Source: Gammaproteobacteria bacterium (lineage in GTDB: Bacteria; Pseudomonadota; Gammaproteobacteria; Xanthomonadales; Marinicellaceae). From it: a stretch of 64,000 nt of DNA. Below the pieces are notes generated by a model, which was not told where the DNA came from, made no database searches, and worked only from the letters and a program-made list of their open reading frames with translations. The DNA lies in contig JAJRQG010000020.1 in assembly GCA_024280395.1 (NCBI GenBank), forward strand, positions 1 through 64,000, given 5' to 3'. A program made the translations under genes and the position numbers. Within the stretch, counting starts at the first letter, position 1. Each line of letters opens with the position of its first letter. Shown one piece after another: positions 53,309 through 62,255 of the stretch.

Positions 53309-54052
53309 TTATTCCATAATTCCAGACTCTAAATCCAATAAAGATTTAAAATTTAACACCTCTTCTTTTGTAACAGGAATGAATTTCTCAACATTGACAG
53401 CATTCAGAGTTTCACTGCCTTTAACTTTTCTGTGGGCATCCAATAAAATCTCAGTAACCGCTTGTGCCTTATCCAAATGTTCTTCTTTGATAAAAACCGA
53501 ATGAAAGATACTTTTCTCTGAAGTTTCCCCCAACTTAGTTACCATACTCTGGCTTAATTTATTTAAACCATCATAAAAATCTTTATAAACAAACCCATAA
53601 GGTTTTTCACCTTGGCTAACCGCTTTAACAACAGCCATCCAATTATCCTTGGAATAAATTTTCTTGGGTTTTATTCCCTGCTCAACTAAACCTTTGATAC
53701 CTATTCTTGTTACCATCATGCCATTACAACTCAAACATTCACTGTCATTTAACACAGACAATGAACCACTATCAGCATCATTGTTAGCAATAAACACAAT
53801 TTCATCATACAAATTGGTTGAATGTACCAAGGGAACGTAATCAAATTTTTCCAACAACTCTAAAGAATCTTGTGGATTGGCGTAAACCAAATCCGCTTCG
53901 GACATTTTTTGATGAAACTCTACAAAATCCAAACACTTGTAATACTTTGTACTGGCTTTACAATACTTGGTTAAATATTGAGCAAACTGAAACCACTTGA
54001 TTGGATCACCAGCCGTATCATGTGGACAAACCATTAATGTCATACTTTGCAT
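53309..54052 (-). CDS. cytoplasmic PhnD-like solute-binding protein (copy 2)
   Basis: A 247-residue PhnD-type binding protein: A-D-L-V-Y-A-N-P-Q-D-S (about 53), K-P-Y-G-F-V-Y-K-D-F-Y (about 151). There is no signal peptide and the N-terminal M-Q-S-M-T-L-M-V-C-P enters directly into the first strand. It is only distantly similar to copy 1. It begins 17 bases after roadblock copy 2, making a two-gene unit that parallels the roadblock-PAS-PhnD unit downstream. A pair of cysteines in S-E-C-L-S-C could be redox-active. Confidence 0.8.
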   Translation of the reverse strand: MQSMTLMVCPHDTAGDPIKWFQFAQYLTKYCKASTKYYKCLDFVEFHQKMSEADLVYANPQDSLELLEKFDYVPLVHSTNLYDEIVFIANNDADSGSLSVLNDSECLSCNGMMVTRIGIKGLVEQGIKPKKIYSKDNWMAVVKAVSQGEKPYGFVYKDFYDGLNKLSQSMVTKLGETSEKSIFHSVFIKEEHLDKAQAVTEILLDAHRKVKGSETLNAVNVEKFIPVTKEEVLNFKSLLDLESGIME

Positions 54053-54069
54053 AATTTTCCCCCGATGAT

Positions 54070-54432
54070 TTAGATAAGTTCTGCTGTTTTCTTAGCTGCT
54101 CGTTTTACATCTAAAAAAATCAATCCCAATTTAGCGTTGGCTTTTGCCATTACAGTGAGTACTGCATCTTCTCCAGCTTTCAGCATCAATACATAACCAT
54201 TGCCACCTTTAATAAGTACTTGATCTAGACCTCCTCGCTCTAGTTCTTGTGCCGTTCTATCACCCAATGACAACATCGCAGCACTCATAGCACCCACTCT
54301 GTCTTCATCAATACTGGTTGGAAGCTGTGATGCCATAATTAAACCGTCAGTTGAAATAATCGCAGATGCTTCAACATCCGCTGATGAGCTATTCAACTCA
54401 TTTAATATGTTGTTCAACATATCAATTCTCAT
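54070..54432 (-). CDS. roadblock/LC7 domain protein (copy 2)
   Basis: A 120-residue roadblock/LC7 protein identical to copy 1 except for Ser-to-Gly and Asp-to-Glu changes, while the DNA differs at many third positions. The ATG at 54432 has AGGAG seven to eight bases upstream, as in copy 1; an earlier frame start 11 codons upstream has no support. First gene of the roadblock-PhnD unit, divergent from the GTPase gene. Confidence 0.92.
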   Translation of the reverse strand: MRIDMLNNILNELNSSSADVEASAIISTDGLIMASQLPTSIDEDRVGAMSAAMLSLGDRTAQELERGGLDQVLIKGGNGYVLMLKAGEDAVLTVMAKANAKLGLIFLDVKRAAKKTAELI

Positions 54433-54521
54433 AATATTCTCCTTTAAAAAACAATAAAAATGCATGTTACCCTAATTTTATTGTATTACAAATTATATGA
54501 GGTCAAAACCATCTGTTTGAA

Positions 54522-54734
54522 TGTCAATAATTGTTACGAATCTAATCATATTGAGAAATGCAAGGCTAGTTAAAATAATAATGACATGATGTATGTGACT
54601 TCATACTCTAACTGACAATAATTGACACCTTATCTTCCTTTGCCTGGAAAATTTAGAAGGAAATGTCAATTATTAGGAACAATCAAGATGTCTAGATAAT
54701 TAACTTTAGAGTTGACAATTCGTAACAATTGACA
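54522..54734. repeat. nested inverted repeats between roadblock and GTPase operons
   Basis: The outer pair TGTCAAT(AA)TTGTTACGAAT at 54522-54541 and its near-complement ATTCGTAACAATTGACA at 54718-54734. The inner pair CAATAATTGACA at 54616-54627 and TGTCAATTATTA at 54664-54675, with an inner TTCCTT/AAGGAA stem. The same TGTCAATWATT core appears in all four. The 419-base gap has no gene. It may be a cluster of binding sites for one regulator serving both divergent units, or a small non-coding mobile element. Confidence 0.65.
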
Positions 54735-54851
54735 CACTGCATTAAGTTGACTTATTAGTGTTTACTAATATAATTCAAAATATCAAGAAAGCTGTTCCTT
54801 TCTAAAACAATAAGAAATTTAAAAATTTCAATTAAAGAAGGAGAGAGCTTT

Positions 54852-55949
54852 ATGAAAACAAACAGAATAATGTCAACAGCAGGTGTTTGTCCAAAAAACG
54901 CCACAAAATTAAGAAGTTATTGTAACTTGATGCAGAGCAGTTTAGATGACAAATGGCTGTTTGCAGATGACTTTGTTGAAAGCCATGTTTGTGTAATAAT
55001 CGACGATTATTTAAACAATATGGACAAAGACAAAATGAATATGTCACAAGTGATGATTGTCATTAATCAGTCCAATAAGCCTTTAAATCACAAATATCAA
55101 ATTTCACTCCCTTTAAATGCAGCTAAAATTAAAAATATTTTAAATCGCATCTCTGAAGAGAGTAAATTTACACCATTAAATTTAACCAAGACTGAATCAA
55201 AAACTGTGGTTAATAAATTCAAATCTGCTTTTTCAAAAATTCGTAAAAATTTCTTTGGCAATCGTGGAAGAAAGATGGCTGCATTAAAACAAACCAACCG
55301 GGACCAATTTATTTCAAGAATCACAAAAAAAATCAATCCAAATATTACACCGTCAATTAAGATAGTATTGTTAGGAAGCCCAGGCTCTGGTAAGACAACT
55401 GCTATTCAATCTGCAAGTCATGGAAAGGCATTAAATTCAGATGTTTCGGCGACTGACTCAGTAGCAAATGATAAAGCAAAAACCACAGTGGGAATAGATT
55501 ATGCAGACATCCTTATTCCTGATGATATAGGAATAATGAATAAAAAAATAACACTTTTTGGCACTCCTGGACAAATCAAATTTAACTTTATATGGGATGT
55601 TGTTGGTAAGACAGCGGATGCGTTTATTATTTTATTGGATTTATCACGTCCAGAGCCATTATCCTATTTGAAATTTTATCAAAGATTTTTACGTGATGAG
55701 TTAGGTAAGGACTCACAAGTCTTTTGTGCTTTGACACACAGTGAAAAATACCCTGGTGATCTCAATAGTTTCATGGATTGCATAGAAAGTGAATTCCAGA
55801 AGCTCAAAGGTGTTTACAAAATTGATGCCAGGAAAACCGATGACATAACTATTTTATTGAGCGATATTTACCCGCAAATCATATCCCATAAAAAGAGTAT
55901 TCTTACATCAAAAGAACATTTATCTTTACTTAAACTTAAGCAAGGATAA
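54852..55949 (+). CDS. MglA/Rag-like small GTPase with N-terminal extension
   Basis: A 365-residue protein. The first 160 residues are not recognisable and include a basic K-F-K-S-A-F-S-K-I-R-K segment. The GTPase domain has P-loop L-G-S-P-G-S-G-K-T-T (about 172-181), switch I K-T-T-V-G-I-D-Y-A, and switch II L-F-G-T-P-G-Q (about 236), the TPGQ form seen in MglA and related bacterial GTPases. The usual N-K-x-D base-recognition motif is replaced by A-L-T-H-S-E, so nucleotide specificity may be altered. An AAGGAGAG ribosome site precedes the ATG. A roadblock gene follows three bases after, the standard GTPase-regulator pair. Confidence 0.88.
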   Translation: MKTNRIMSTAGVCPKNATKLRSYCNLMQSSLDDKWLFADDFVESHVCVIIDDYLNNMDKDKMNMSQVMIVINQSNKPLNHKYQISLPLNAAKIKNILNRISEESKFTPLNLTKTESKTVVNKFKSAFSKIRKNFFGNRGRKMAALKQTNRDQFISRITKKINPNITPSIKIVLLGSPGSGKTTAIQSASHGKALNSDVSATDSVANDKAKTTVGIDYADILIPDDIGIMNKKITLFGTPGQIKFNFIWDVVGKTADAFIILLDLSRPEPLSYLKFYQRFLRDELGKDSQVFCALTHSEKYPGDLNSFMDCIESEFQKLKGVYKIDARKTDDITILLSDIYPQIISHKKSILTSKEHLSLLKLKQG

Positions 55950-55952
55950 ATT

Positions 55953-56347
55953 ATGTCAGAAAGAGATTTACTGGATGAGTTGCAAGACTCATTAGATGGT
56001 TACTTGGGCAGTGTTAATGGCTCACAATCTATATTCATTGCCACCTTGGATGGACATTTGTTGGTAGAAAAAAACCGCAACATACATCCTGTAGATCAGT
56101 TAGTGCCTATGGCTGGTTCTGTATTGGGTATTTCTGAAACGTTGTCGAGTCAATTATTACAACAAAAGTTATTAGACAACATCATCATCATGGAAAAGCA
56201 CATATTGGGTTTATTCAAATACAAGACAAAGAAGATTCGTTGTTTTTGGGTGTCATATGTGATCGTTTAACAAATTTAGGTAAAATGATTAACTTTGCTA
56301 AACTAACCATAAAAGATATCAATAAAATCCTTGTTGAGCTGTCATAA
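55953..56347 (+). pseudogene. roadblock/LC7 gene broken by a 2-bp insertion
   Basis: The first frame runs to residue 83 with a good roadblock start (S-I-F-I-A-T-L-D-G-H-L-L-V) and then loses likeness. From 56204 the next frame gives I-G-F-I-Q-I-Q-D-K-E-D-S, then L-F-L-G-V-I-C-D-R-L-T-N-L-G-K, to a stop at 56347, a normal roadblock C-terminus. Deleting one AT at 56202-56205 (CACATATTGGG to CACATTGGG) restores a 130-residue protein. As it stands the gene would make a truncated, tailed product. It follows the GTPase gene by three bases and should encode its partner. Confidence 0.82.
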
Positions 56348-56367
56348 GTTTAACAACTTAAGTATAT

Positions 56368-58014
56368 TCATTCTACACTTTTAACGACCTTGTATAAAAA
56401 CCAAGAAGTTAAGACTGTACTCGACCATGCAGGTAGAGATAGTCCAAACGAATGAGTTGCGGATGATTCTAACGCATATAAAACAGCCGTAACAATGGCA
56501 AATCCTGACGCCAAAATAGCATAGCTTTTCTTGTTTTCTCGTTGCTGATCAAGCTTAACATCTTTGGCTTGTTCTATTTGTTGGAGCTTAGAAAGAGGTC
56601 TAGTTTTAAGGCTTAACAACTCATGAACCAATTGTGGTATTTCACTGGTTTGTTCTAACCACTTTGGCAAGTTTTTCTTAATCGTGTCAAAAGCACCATC
56701 AACACCATAATTTTTCTTCATGATACTGGCCAGTACAGGTTTGGAGGTTTGCCAAATATCCAATTCAGGATAAAGCTGACGGCCCAACCCTTCAATATTC
56801 AACAATGTTTTCTGTAGCAAAATAAATTCTGGCTGTATAACCAATTGAAACTTGCGGGCCATTTCAAATGTTTTGAGCATTACCTCGCCAAAAGATATTT
56901 CGCTTATTGGGCGAGAAAAATAAGGTTCACAAATGGTTCTTGTGGCAGATTCCAACTCATCCACACGGGTATCAGCAGGAACCCAACCTGCTTCAATGTG
57001 CAATTCTGCAATACGGCGATAATCTTGATTAAAAAATGCCATAAAATTATTGGCTAAATCCAGTTTATGGCCTTTGGGCAATGAACCGCATATACCAAAG
57101 TCCAATAAAATGATTTGTGGGTTTTCTGGGTTGGCTGGATTGACAAATATATTGCCCGGGTGCATATCTGCATGGAAAAAATTGTCTCGAAATACCTGTG
57201 TATAAAACAACCTTAATCCTTTTTCTGCCAATACTTGTAAGTTAATATTCGCAGTTTTCAACTTTTCGAATTGCCCAATAGGAATGGCATAAACCCGTTC
57301 CATCACCATCACTTTTTCTTTACAAAACTCCCAATATATCTCAGGGATGTATAAATCTTCTGAGTTTAAGAAATTCTTGCGCAATACTGATGCATTGGCT
57401 GCTTCTCGTTGCAAATCCAATTCATCATAAATGGTTTTTTCAAATTCTGCGACTATTTCAACAGGATCAACTTGCACACCAGGATTACCAAATGTACGGG
57501 CAAGCTTTGCCACTGAACGCATCAACTCCAAATCCCTCTTAACCATCTTTTTAATGCCTGGACGCAAAACTTTGATGACCACTTCTCGACCATCTTTTAG
57601 TTCTGCCGCATGTACTTGAGCCACCGATGCTGATGCCAATGGTATTTCATCGATAGAGTTAAATATTTCATCCAAAGGTTGATCAAGTTGCTCTTCAATA
57701 AACTCCCGCGCGTCTTTCCATGCAAAAGGCTCAACGTCATCTTGCAACTTCGATAACTCTTTAGTGATATCCGAAGGAATCATATCGGGACGTGTTGATA
57801 AAACCTGTCCGAATTTAACAAAAATCGGGCCCAATGATTCCAAGGCTTTGCGTAATTTTTCAGGGTCGCTTTTACACTGTTTTCCTTTTAATGCCAATGG
57901 CGATAACAAACGCAATAAATGGATACGTTTTTTGCGTTTGTTCTTTGGCAAAATATCTTTGACCCGATAATTGGCAAAAGTATGTAGGATTTTAGTTAAA
58001 CGAAATAAATTCAT
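56368..58014 (-). CDS. ubiB: UbiB, ubiquinone biosynthesis ATPase/kinase-like protein
   Basis: A 548-residue ABC1/ADCK-type protein. The KxGQ motif is in F-V-K-F-G-Q-V-L-S-T-R-P-D (about 70-82), the Ala-rich loop in A-S-A-S-V-A-Q-V-H, the invariant H-A-D-M-H-P-G-N and the D-F-G metal motif follow. Two C-terminal helices (about 500-545) anchor it in the inner membrane. UbiB aids extraction or handling of ubiquinone precursors. It is last in the ubiE-ubiJ-ubiB operon, overlapping ubiJ by four bases; convergent with the roadblock gene. Confidence 0.95.
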   Translation of the reverse strand: MNLFRLTKILHTFANYRVKDILPKNKRKKRIHLLRLLSPLALKGKQCKSDPEKLRKALESLGPIFVKFGQVLSTRPDMIPSDITKELSKLQDDVEPFAWKDAREFIEEQLDQPLDEIFNSIDEIPLASASVAQVHAAELKDGREVVIKVLRPGIKKMVKRDLELMRSVAKLARTFGNPGVQVDPVEIVAEFEKTIYDELDLQREAANASVLRKNFLNSEDLYIPEIYWEFCKEKVMVMERVYAIPIGQFEKLKTANINLQVLAEKGLRLFYTQVFRDNFFHADMHPGNIFVNPANPENPQIILLDFGICGSLPKGHKLDLANNFMAFFNQDYRRIAELHIEAGWVPADTRVDELESATRTICEPYFSRPISEISFGEVMLKTFEMARKFQLVIQPEFILLQKTLLNIEGLGRQLYPELDIWQTSKPVLASIMKKNYGVDGAFDTIKKNLPKWLEQTSEIPQLVHELLSLKTRPLSKLQQIEQAKDVKLDQQRENKKSYAILASGFAIVTAVLYALESSATHSFGLSLPAWSSTVLTSWFLYKVVKSVE

Positions 58015-58649
58015 ACTTTACTTTGTTTCAATACATTGATTTGCTGTTCCAGTCTTGCTGTATCGGCTTTCAAGTCATCCACATCATCTAGAAAGTCTTC
58101 CATTTCTGATGGTGCAATTAAATCTCTTGATTCTTCGACCAAATATTCACTGGTATTATCAATCATCGAACTTTTGAATCGTTGCCCAAAGTCTAACAGG
58201 CCTTTTGCAATATTTGAAGCTCTTACGCCCATGCCATCACCCAACAGATCACACCATGCTTCTTCCCAATCGGGTTTAATATTTTTCATCCATTTGGCAA
58301 AAAATTGCCCTGTATTGGCATCTCCAAATATTTCAACATTCTTTATTCCAGAAATGGGTTCATCGGCACTCATAGCAAATAATGATATTGGTGTGCCTTT
58401 TATGGTGGTATCTACGTCTCCAACATGTAATTTATCAATTGTAATTTTCCTGTCATTGATCTCGATATAAAATTCAAAAGGTGTAGAGAGCAATTCAACT
58501 TGAATAACCTTTTTATCAAAAGCATCCAATTTTTTTACCGAGACCAAGTCATAGGATAGGCTTTTATTCATGGCTTTATTAACAGACTTAAGGATGAAGT
58601 TTTCAAACCAAGTATTGTTGTTTTCTTGTTTTAAATTTTCTGCGTTCAT
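58011..58649 (-). CDS. ubiJ: UbiJ, ubiquinone biosynthesis accessory factor
   Basis: A 212-residue protein with an SCP2 lipid-binding domain (about 20-130, with the P-F-E-F-Y-I-E-I-N-D-R segment) and a C-terminal coiled coil starting near 170 (V-D-D-L-K-A-D-T-A-R-L-E-Q). UbiJ binds quinone intermediates in the soluble Ubi complex. Overlaps of four bases with ubiE and with ubiB confirm operon membership. Confidence 0.9.
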   Translation of the reverse strand: MNAENLKQENNNTWFENFILKSVNKAMNKSLSYDLVSVKKLDAFDKKVIQVELLSTPFEFYIEINDRKITIDKLHVGDVDTTIKGTPISLFAMSADEPISGIKNVEIFGDANTGQFFAKWMKNIKPDWEEAWCDLLGDGMGVRASNIAKGLLDFGQRFKSSMIDNTSEYLVEESRDLIAPSEMEDFLDDVDDLKADTARLEQQINVLKQSKV

Positions 58650-59401
58650 GTTTTATATCCGGTGTGAATAGCAACAATGCCACCACTCATATTTTCAACT
58701 TTGCACAACTCAAAACCAGCAATTTCTAACATGTCCTTGAGTTTATCTTGATTGGGATGCTTGCGAATAGATTCTGCTAAATATTGATAGGAATCGCGGT
58801 CTTTGGCAATAATTTCACCAATTTCTGGCAAGATTTTAAACGAATAAAAATCATATATCTTGGCTAAAAACTTTAAATTCACTTGGGTAAATTCAAGAAC
58901 CATCAGCTTTCCACCAGGCTTTAACACACGATTCATATCATTCAAGGCTTTTTGTTGATCCGTCACATTGCGCAAACCAAATGCCATGGTGATTAAATCA
59001 AAGGTATCGTCTTCAAACGGCAATTCCTCGGCATTCATCTGTTGTGTCGTGACCAATCCATACAAACCGGCATCAATCAACCTGTCTTTACCCACATCTA
59101 ACATGCCCTGATTAATATCACCTACAATGATATGTCCGGACTTTGTTACTTTGGGAGCCAATAGTTTTGCAATGTCTCCTGTTCCACCCGCCAAATCTAA
59201 AACCTTGGCACCTTTTTCAATACCGCTGGTTAGTACAAAATGTCTTTTCCACAACCTATGTACGCCCATAGACATAAAGTCATTCATGATGTCATACTTG
59301 GCTGCAACTGAAGTAAATACTTCACCAACCATCTTAACTTTGTCTTCTGTGGCTACCGTTTTGTAGCCAAAATGAGTGGTTTTTTGCGTAGATTCATTCA
59401 T
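58646..59401 (-). CDS. ubiE: UbiE, demethylubiquinone/demethylmenaquinone C-methyltransferase
   Basis: A 251-residue class I methyltransferase. The opening T-T-H-F-G-Y-K-T-V, the SAM motif V-L-D-L-A-G-G-T-G-D, and the family signatures N-D-F-M-S-M-G-V-H-R-L-W-K-R and A-F-G-L-R-N-V are clear. It methylates ring C2 in ubiquinone synthesis. First gene of ubiE-ubiJ-ubiB and three bases after the dehydrogenase stop, so both may be co-transcribed. Confidence 0.97.
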   Translation of the reverse strand: MNESTQKTTHFGYKTVATEDKVKMVGEVFTSVAAKYDIMNDFMSMGVHRLWKRHFVLTSGIEKGAKVLDLAGGTGDIAKLLAPKVTKSGHIIVGDINQGMLDVGKDRLIDAGLYGLVTTQQMNAEELPFEDDTFDLITMAFGLRNVTDQQKALNDMNRVLKPGGKLMVLEFTQVNLKFLAKIYDFYSFKILPEIGEIIAKDRDSYQYLAESIRKHPNQDKLKDMLEIAGFELCKVENMSGGIVAIHTGYKT

Positions 59402-59404
59402 AGC

Positions 59405-60319
59405 TTATTCTTCTGTGTTTGCTTCTTTATCATTGTGGAATTGTTCGCGCTTAATCTTTATTAATGCAGAAATATCCAAGTCACCATCACCTACATCCAA
59501 TAACTCACCGTATTCTTTGATGCCTCGGTTAACAATTTGTGATTCTTCATTTTCTTTCTCCAACGAATCTCGAATAATTTTTAAATCCTTGTGCAACAAA
59601 GACAGTTTAAATCCTTTTACAAATTCATTCCTGGTCATGGTAATACCACGCTTATCCAAAAACCAATTGCCCGCAGCACCTGCTGACAAGACTTCGATTA
59701 CTTTTTCCATCGGCAGATTGCATTTTTCAGCATATGCCAAAGATTCGGTCACTGCTTGGGCCACACCTGCTACCAACACCTGGTTAACAGCCTTGGTGGC
59801 TTGCCCTTGACCCACTTTACCCATATACGTGACTTGTGATCCAATAGAATGAAATAAATCATCAGCCCGTTTATAGGTCTTAAAATCGGCTCCTACCATA
59901 ACTGACAATGTGCCATTTTTGGCGCCTTCTACACCGCCAGAAATAGGTGCATCCATAAAACCTATTGCGGATTTAGCCAAGTCTTCGGCAATAGATTTTG
60001 CTGTTTCTGCACTAACTGTAGAACAGTCTATGACCACAGATCCAGGATTTAACTTGCCTTTAAATTCATCAACAATATCCAGCAAATCTTGATCTGCTGA
60101 TACGCATGTCAATACACAATCAGCTTGAGTATATAATTGTTCATCATCCTCAAACTCTGTCAAGTTCAATTCATTGATTATTCCTGTAGCCACACCACTG
60201 GTGCGATTTCTTACGCCCAACAACAAACCATGTTCATGAAGGTTTCGTGCAATCGGTCGGCCCATTGCACCTAAGCCATAGACCACAACGTTCTTTAATA
60301 AAGGTAACTTGGTTGTCAT
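59405..60319 (-). CDS. beta-hydroxyacid dehydrogenase family oxidoreductase
   Basis: A 304-residue NAD(P)-dependent enzyme of the 3-hydroxyisobutyrate/glyoxylate reductase family. The Rossmann motif is Y-G-L-G-A-M-G-R-P-I-A (about 14-24), the substrate loop D-A-P-I-S-G-G (about 124-130) and the catalytic Lys in G-Q-G-Q-A-T-K-A-V-N-Q (about 172). The exact substrate (3-hydroxyisobutyrate, tartronate semialdehyde, succinic semialdehyde) cannot be read. It has a longer Glu-rich C-terminus than usual. It lies just before ubiE. Confidence 0.85.
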   Translation of the reverse strand: MTTKLPLLKNVVVYGLGAMGRPIARNLHEHGLLLGVRNRTSGVATGIINELNLTEFEDDEQLYTQADCVLTCVSADQDLLDIVDEFKGKLNPGSVVIDCSTVSAETAKSIAEDLAKSAIGFMDAPISGGVEGAKNGTLSVMVGADFKTYKRADDLFHSIGSQVTYMGKVGQGQATKAVNQVLVAGVAQAVTESLAYAEKCNLPMEKVIEVLSAGAAGNWFLDKRGITMTRNEFVKGFKLSLLHKDLKIIRDSLEKENEESQIVNRGIKEYGELLDVGDGDLDISALIKIKREQFHNDKEANTEE

Positions 60320-60394
60320 ATTTATGATATATTTTTGATTTAACGCTCGCTATTATAACTTTTTGAGAAAATTTATTCTAAATCATTTGTAAAA

Positions 60395-61237
60395 CTATTG
60401 ATATCTTCTGCTACTTCCCACCATTTCCGAGGCTTCCATGATAATCATCAATGCATCTTTATCGATACCCAACACCAATTCTCTTAGCTGAATAATACTT
60501 TTGACATTAATGACAACAAAAACAATTGATTTATCGTGCTCTCTGGATAAATTCTGCCCAGAAACAATGGTTCCATCACGGTCTAATTCGTTTCTAATCG
60601 CCATTGAAATTTCATCGGTTTTTTCTGAAACTATATTCACTAATTTTTCTGAAATCCCACCCACTACAATCTTATCAATCACAATTGAGGAAACATAAAT
60701 ACTGATAATGCTCCACAACACGCCTTCAAAATTCTTGAAAATAATACCGACACTGATAATAATGATGGCATCTAAAATCATAATGACACTGCCTGGTTTT
60801 AATTGTGTTTTACTGGCTATGATTCTGGCAATAATGGTAGTTCCACCAGCCGATGCATTGGCTTTTAAAACTAACCCAATGCCTAAACCTACACAAACTC
60901 CACCATACAATGTGGCAATCAGCAAACTCTTAATAACTGGAAAATCAACATAATAAACCAGTAAATCCACCATAATTGACGTGACCAACATGGCATAAAT
61001 GGTTCTGATGGCAAAACTAGTCTTCAAATAACCTTTGCCCAAAATAAGCAAAGGTATGTTTATCGCCAACATAGCTTTACCAATGGAAATATCTGTTAAA
61101 TAATGAGCGAGCAAACCCAAACCAGGAGTACCGCCCGTGATTATCTTTGCGGGATATAGGAAAAACACCACGCCTGCTGCTAAAAATGATGAACCAATGG
61201 TGATTAATATAAAGTTTTTAATTTCTTGTTTATTCAT
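60395..61237 (-). CDS. YitT family membrane protein
   Basis: A 280-residue protein with five or six N-terminal helices (about 5-195) and a C-terminal soluble DUF2179/PII-like domain (about 205-275, with D-G-T-I-V-S-G and I-D-K-D-A-L-M-I-I-M-E-A-S-E-M). The K-I-I-T-G-G-T-P-G and N-A-S-A-G-G-T segments mark the family. Molecular function is not established; transport is likely. Stands alone. Confidence 0.9.
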   Translation of the reverse strand: MNKQEIKNFILITIGSSFLAAGVVFFLYPAKIITGGTPGLGLLAHYLTDISIGKAMLAINIPLLILGKGYLKTSFAIRTIYAMLVTSIMVDLLVYYVDFPVIKSLLIATLYGGVCVGLGIGLVLKANASAGGTTIIARIIASKTQLKPGSVIMILDAIIIISVGIIFKNFEGVLWSIISIYVSSIVIDKIVVGGISEKLVNIVSEKTDEISMAIRNELDRDGTIVSGQNLSREHDKSIVFVVINVKSIIQLRELVLGIDKDALMIIMEASEMVGSSRRYQ

Positions 61238-61395
61238 TCAATGAAACCGTTTAGTATATTTTGATGTTGATATTATAAGACATATCCAAATATGTGTTTG
61301 ACCTGAGTCAAAAATTAGCCTGATTGCATTTTATTTAGTTAAATCAAATCAAATCAAAAGGCACTCCCACAAGAATCCCTTTTGAAAAGAAGTTA

Positions 61396-62112
61396 TTACA
61401 GCTTAAATCGCTTATTGAATGAAAAGGTCATGAAACCAGAAACCAACAGCATAACTCCAATAATAAGTATAAACAAATTGATTTGTACATTAACAAACTG
61501 AATCTTTTCCTTAAAAGCATAGTATCTTCTGCCCTTTCCACCATCTACTATTTCAATAAAAAAATTTCCTTTGTTAATATCCAGGCTTTTATATACAACA
61601 TTAAAACGTTCTTTCATACTTGAAATTCTCTCATCTTTTTCTTTGGTACTTTCTCCATATTCTCTTAACCATATATTACTATATTGTAAATCACTTTCAT
61701 CTGGTTTAATAACACCCTTTGATTGATACTTATAGCTAGTATGTGGATAACTTAAGCCAATGAAGCCAAGAACTATGGAACCTATTCCCGTTACAATAAA
61801 AAAAGCAGCTATTATGAATCTTTTTTTCAAAGCTGACTCTCTTTTTTCTTTTAACACAGCATATTCTGCAGCAATTTCAGGTATATGTGATAATTTTCCT
61901 TCAACATAAGACTGGCTTAAACTGTTAATCAACTCCATACCAGTGCAATCCAACACCATAGATATGCGATTAATAATATCAAATGATGGAACGGCCTTAT
62001 CGTTCTCTAATTTTGAAAGATACGATTGCTCTATGCCTGCTTTTTGTGCCAATTCTGGTTGAGTTAACTCCTTTTCTGTTCTAAGTAATTTAATTTTTTC
62101 GCCTAACTTCAT
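61396..62112 (-). CDS. membrane-bound XRE-type transcriptional regulator
   Basis: A 238-residue protein. An N-terminal helix-turn-helix of the Cro/C1 type (about 1-60: M-K-L-G-E-K-I-K-L-L-R, then L-T-Q-P-E-L-A-Q-K-A-G-I-E-Q-S-Y-L-S-K-L-E-N), a linker, one helix at about 102-122, an external domain of about 80 residues, and a second helix near 208-230. Such one-component regulators sense an envelope signal. I chose the ATG at 62112, the usual XRE start; one 11 codons earlier is possible. The region upstream has GAATATT dyads that could be its own operator. Confidence 0.82.
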   Translation of the reverse strand: MKLGEKIKLLRTEKELTQPELAQKAGIEQSYLSKLENDKAVPSFDIINRISMVLDCTGMELINSLSQSYVEGKLSHIPEIAAEYAVLKEKRESALKKRFIIAAFFIVTGIGSIVLGFIGLSYPHTSYKYQSKGVIKPDESDLQYSNIWLREYGESTKEKDERISSMKERFNVVYKSLDINKGNFFIEIVDGGKGRRYYAFKEKIQFVNVQINLFILIIGVMLLVSGFMTFSFNKRFKL

Positions 62113-62255
62113 ATTTTTATCTCTGTGGTTATAATGAGCCTCCATTCTTGTTGAGAATAATAGGAATAGACAGTTGAATATTCGGTAATATTTAAGAATA
62201 TTAGGAATTCAAACGGTATTATTGATCATAATGTTACAGATTGAACCAATTATAA

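Noticed and set aside
51586..54052. Phosphonate ABC transport operon
   Set aside because: The two PhnD-like proteins lack signal peptides and no permease or ATPase gene is adjacent.
50311..56347. Gliding-motility MglA/MglB system
   Set aside because: The GTPase has a long extra N-terminal region and a changed NKxD, and the PAS and PhnD-like partners are not part of known Mgl systems.
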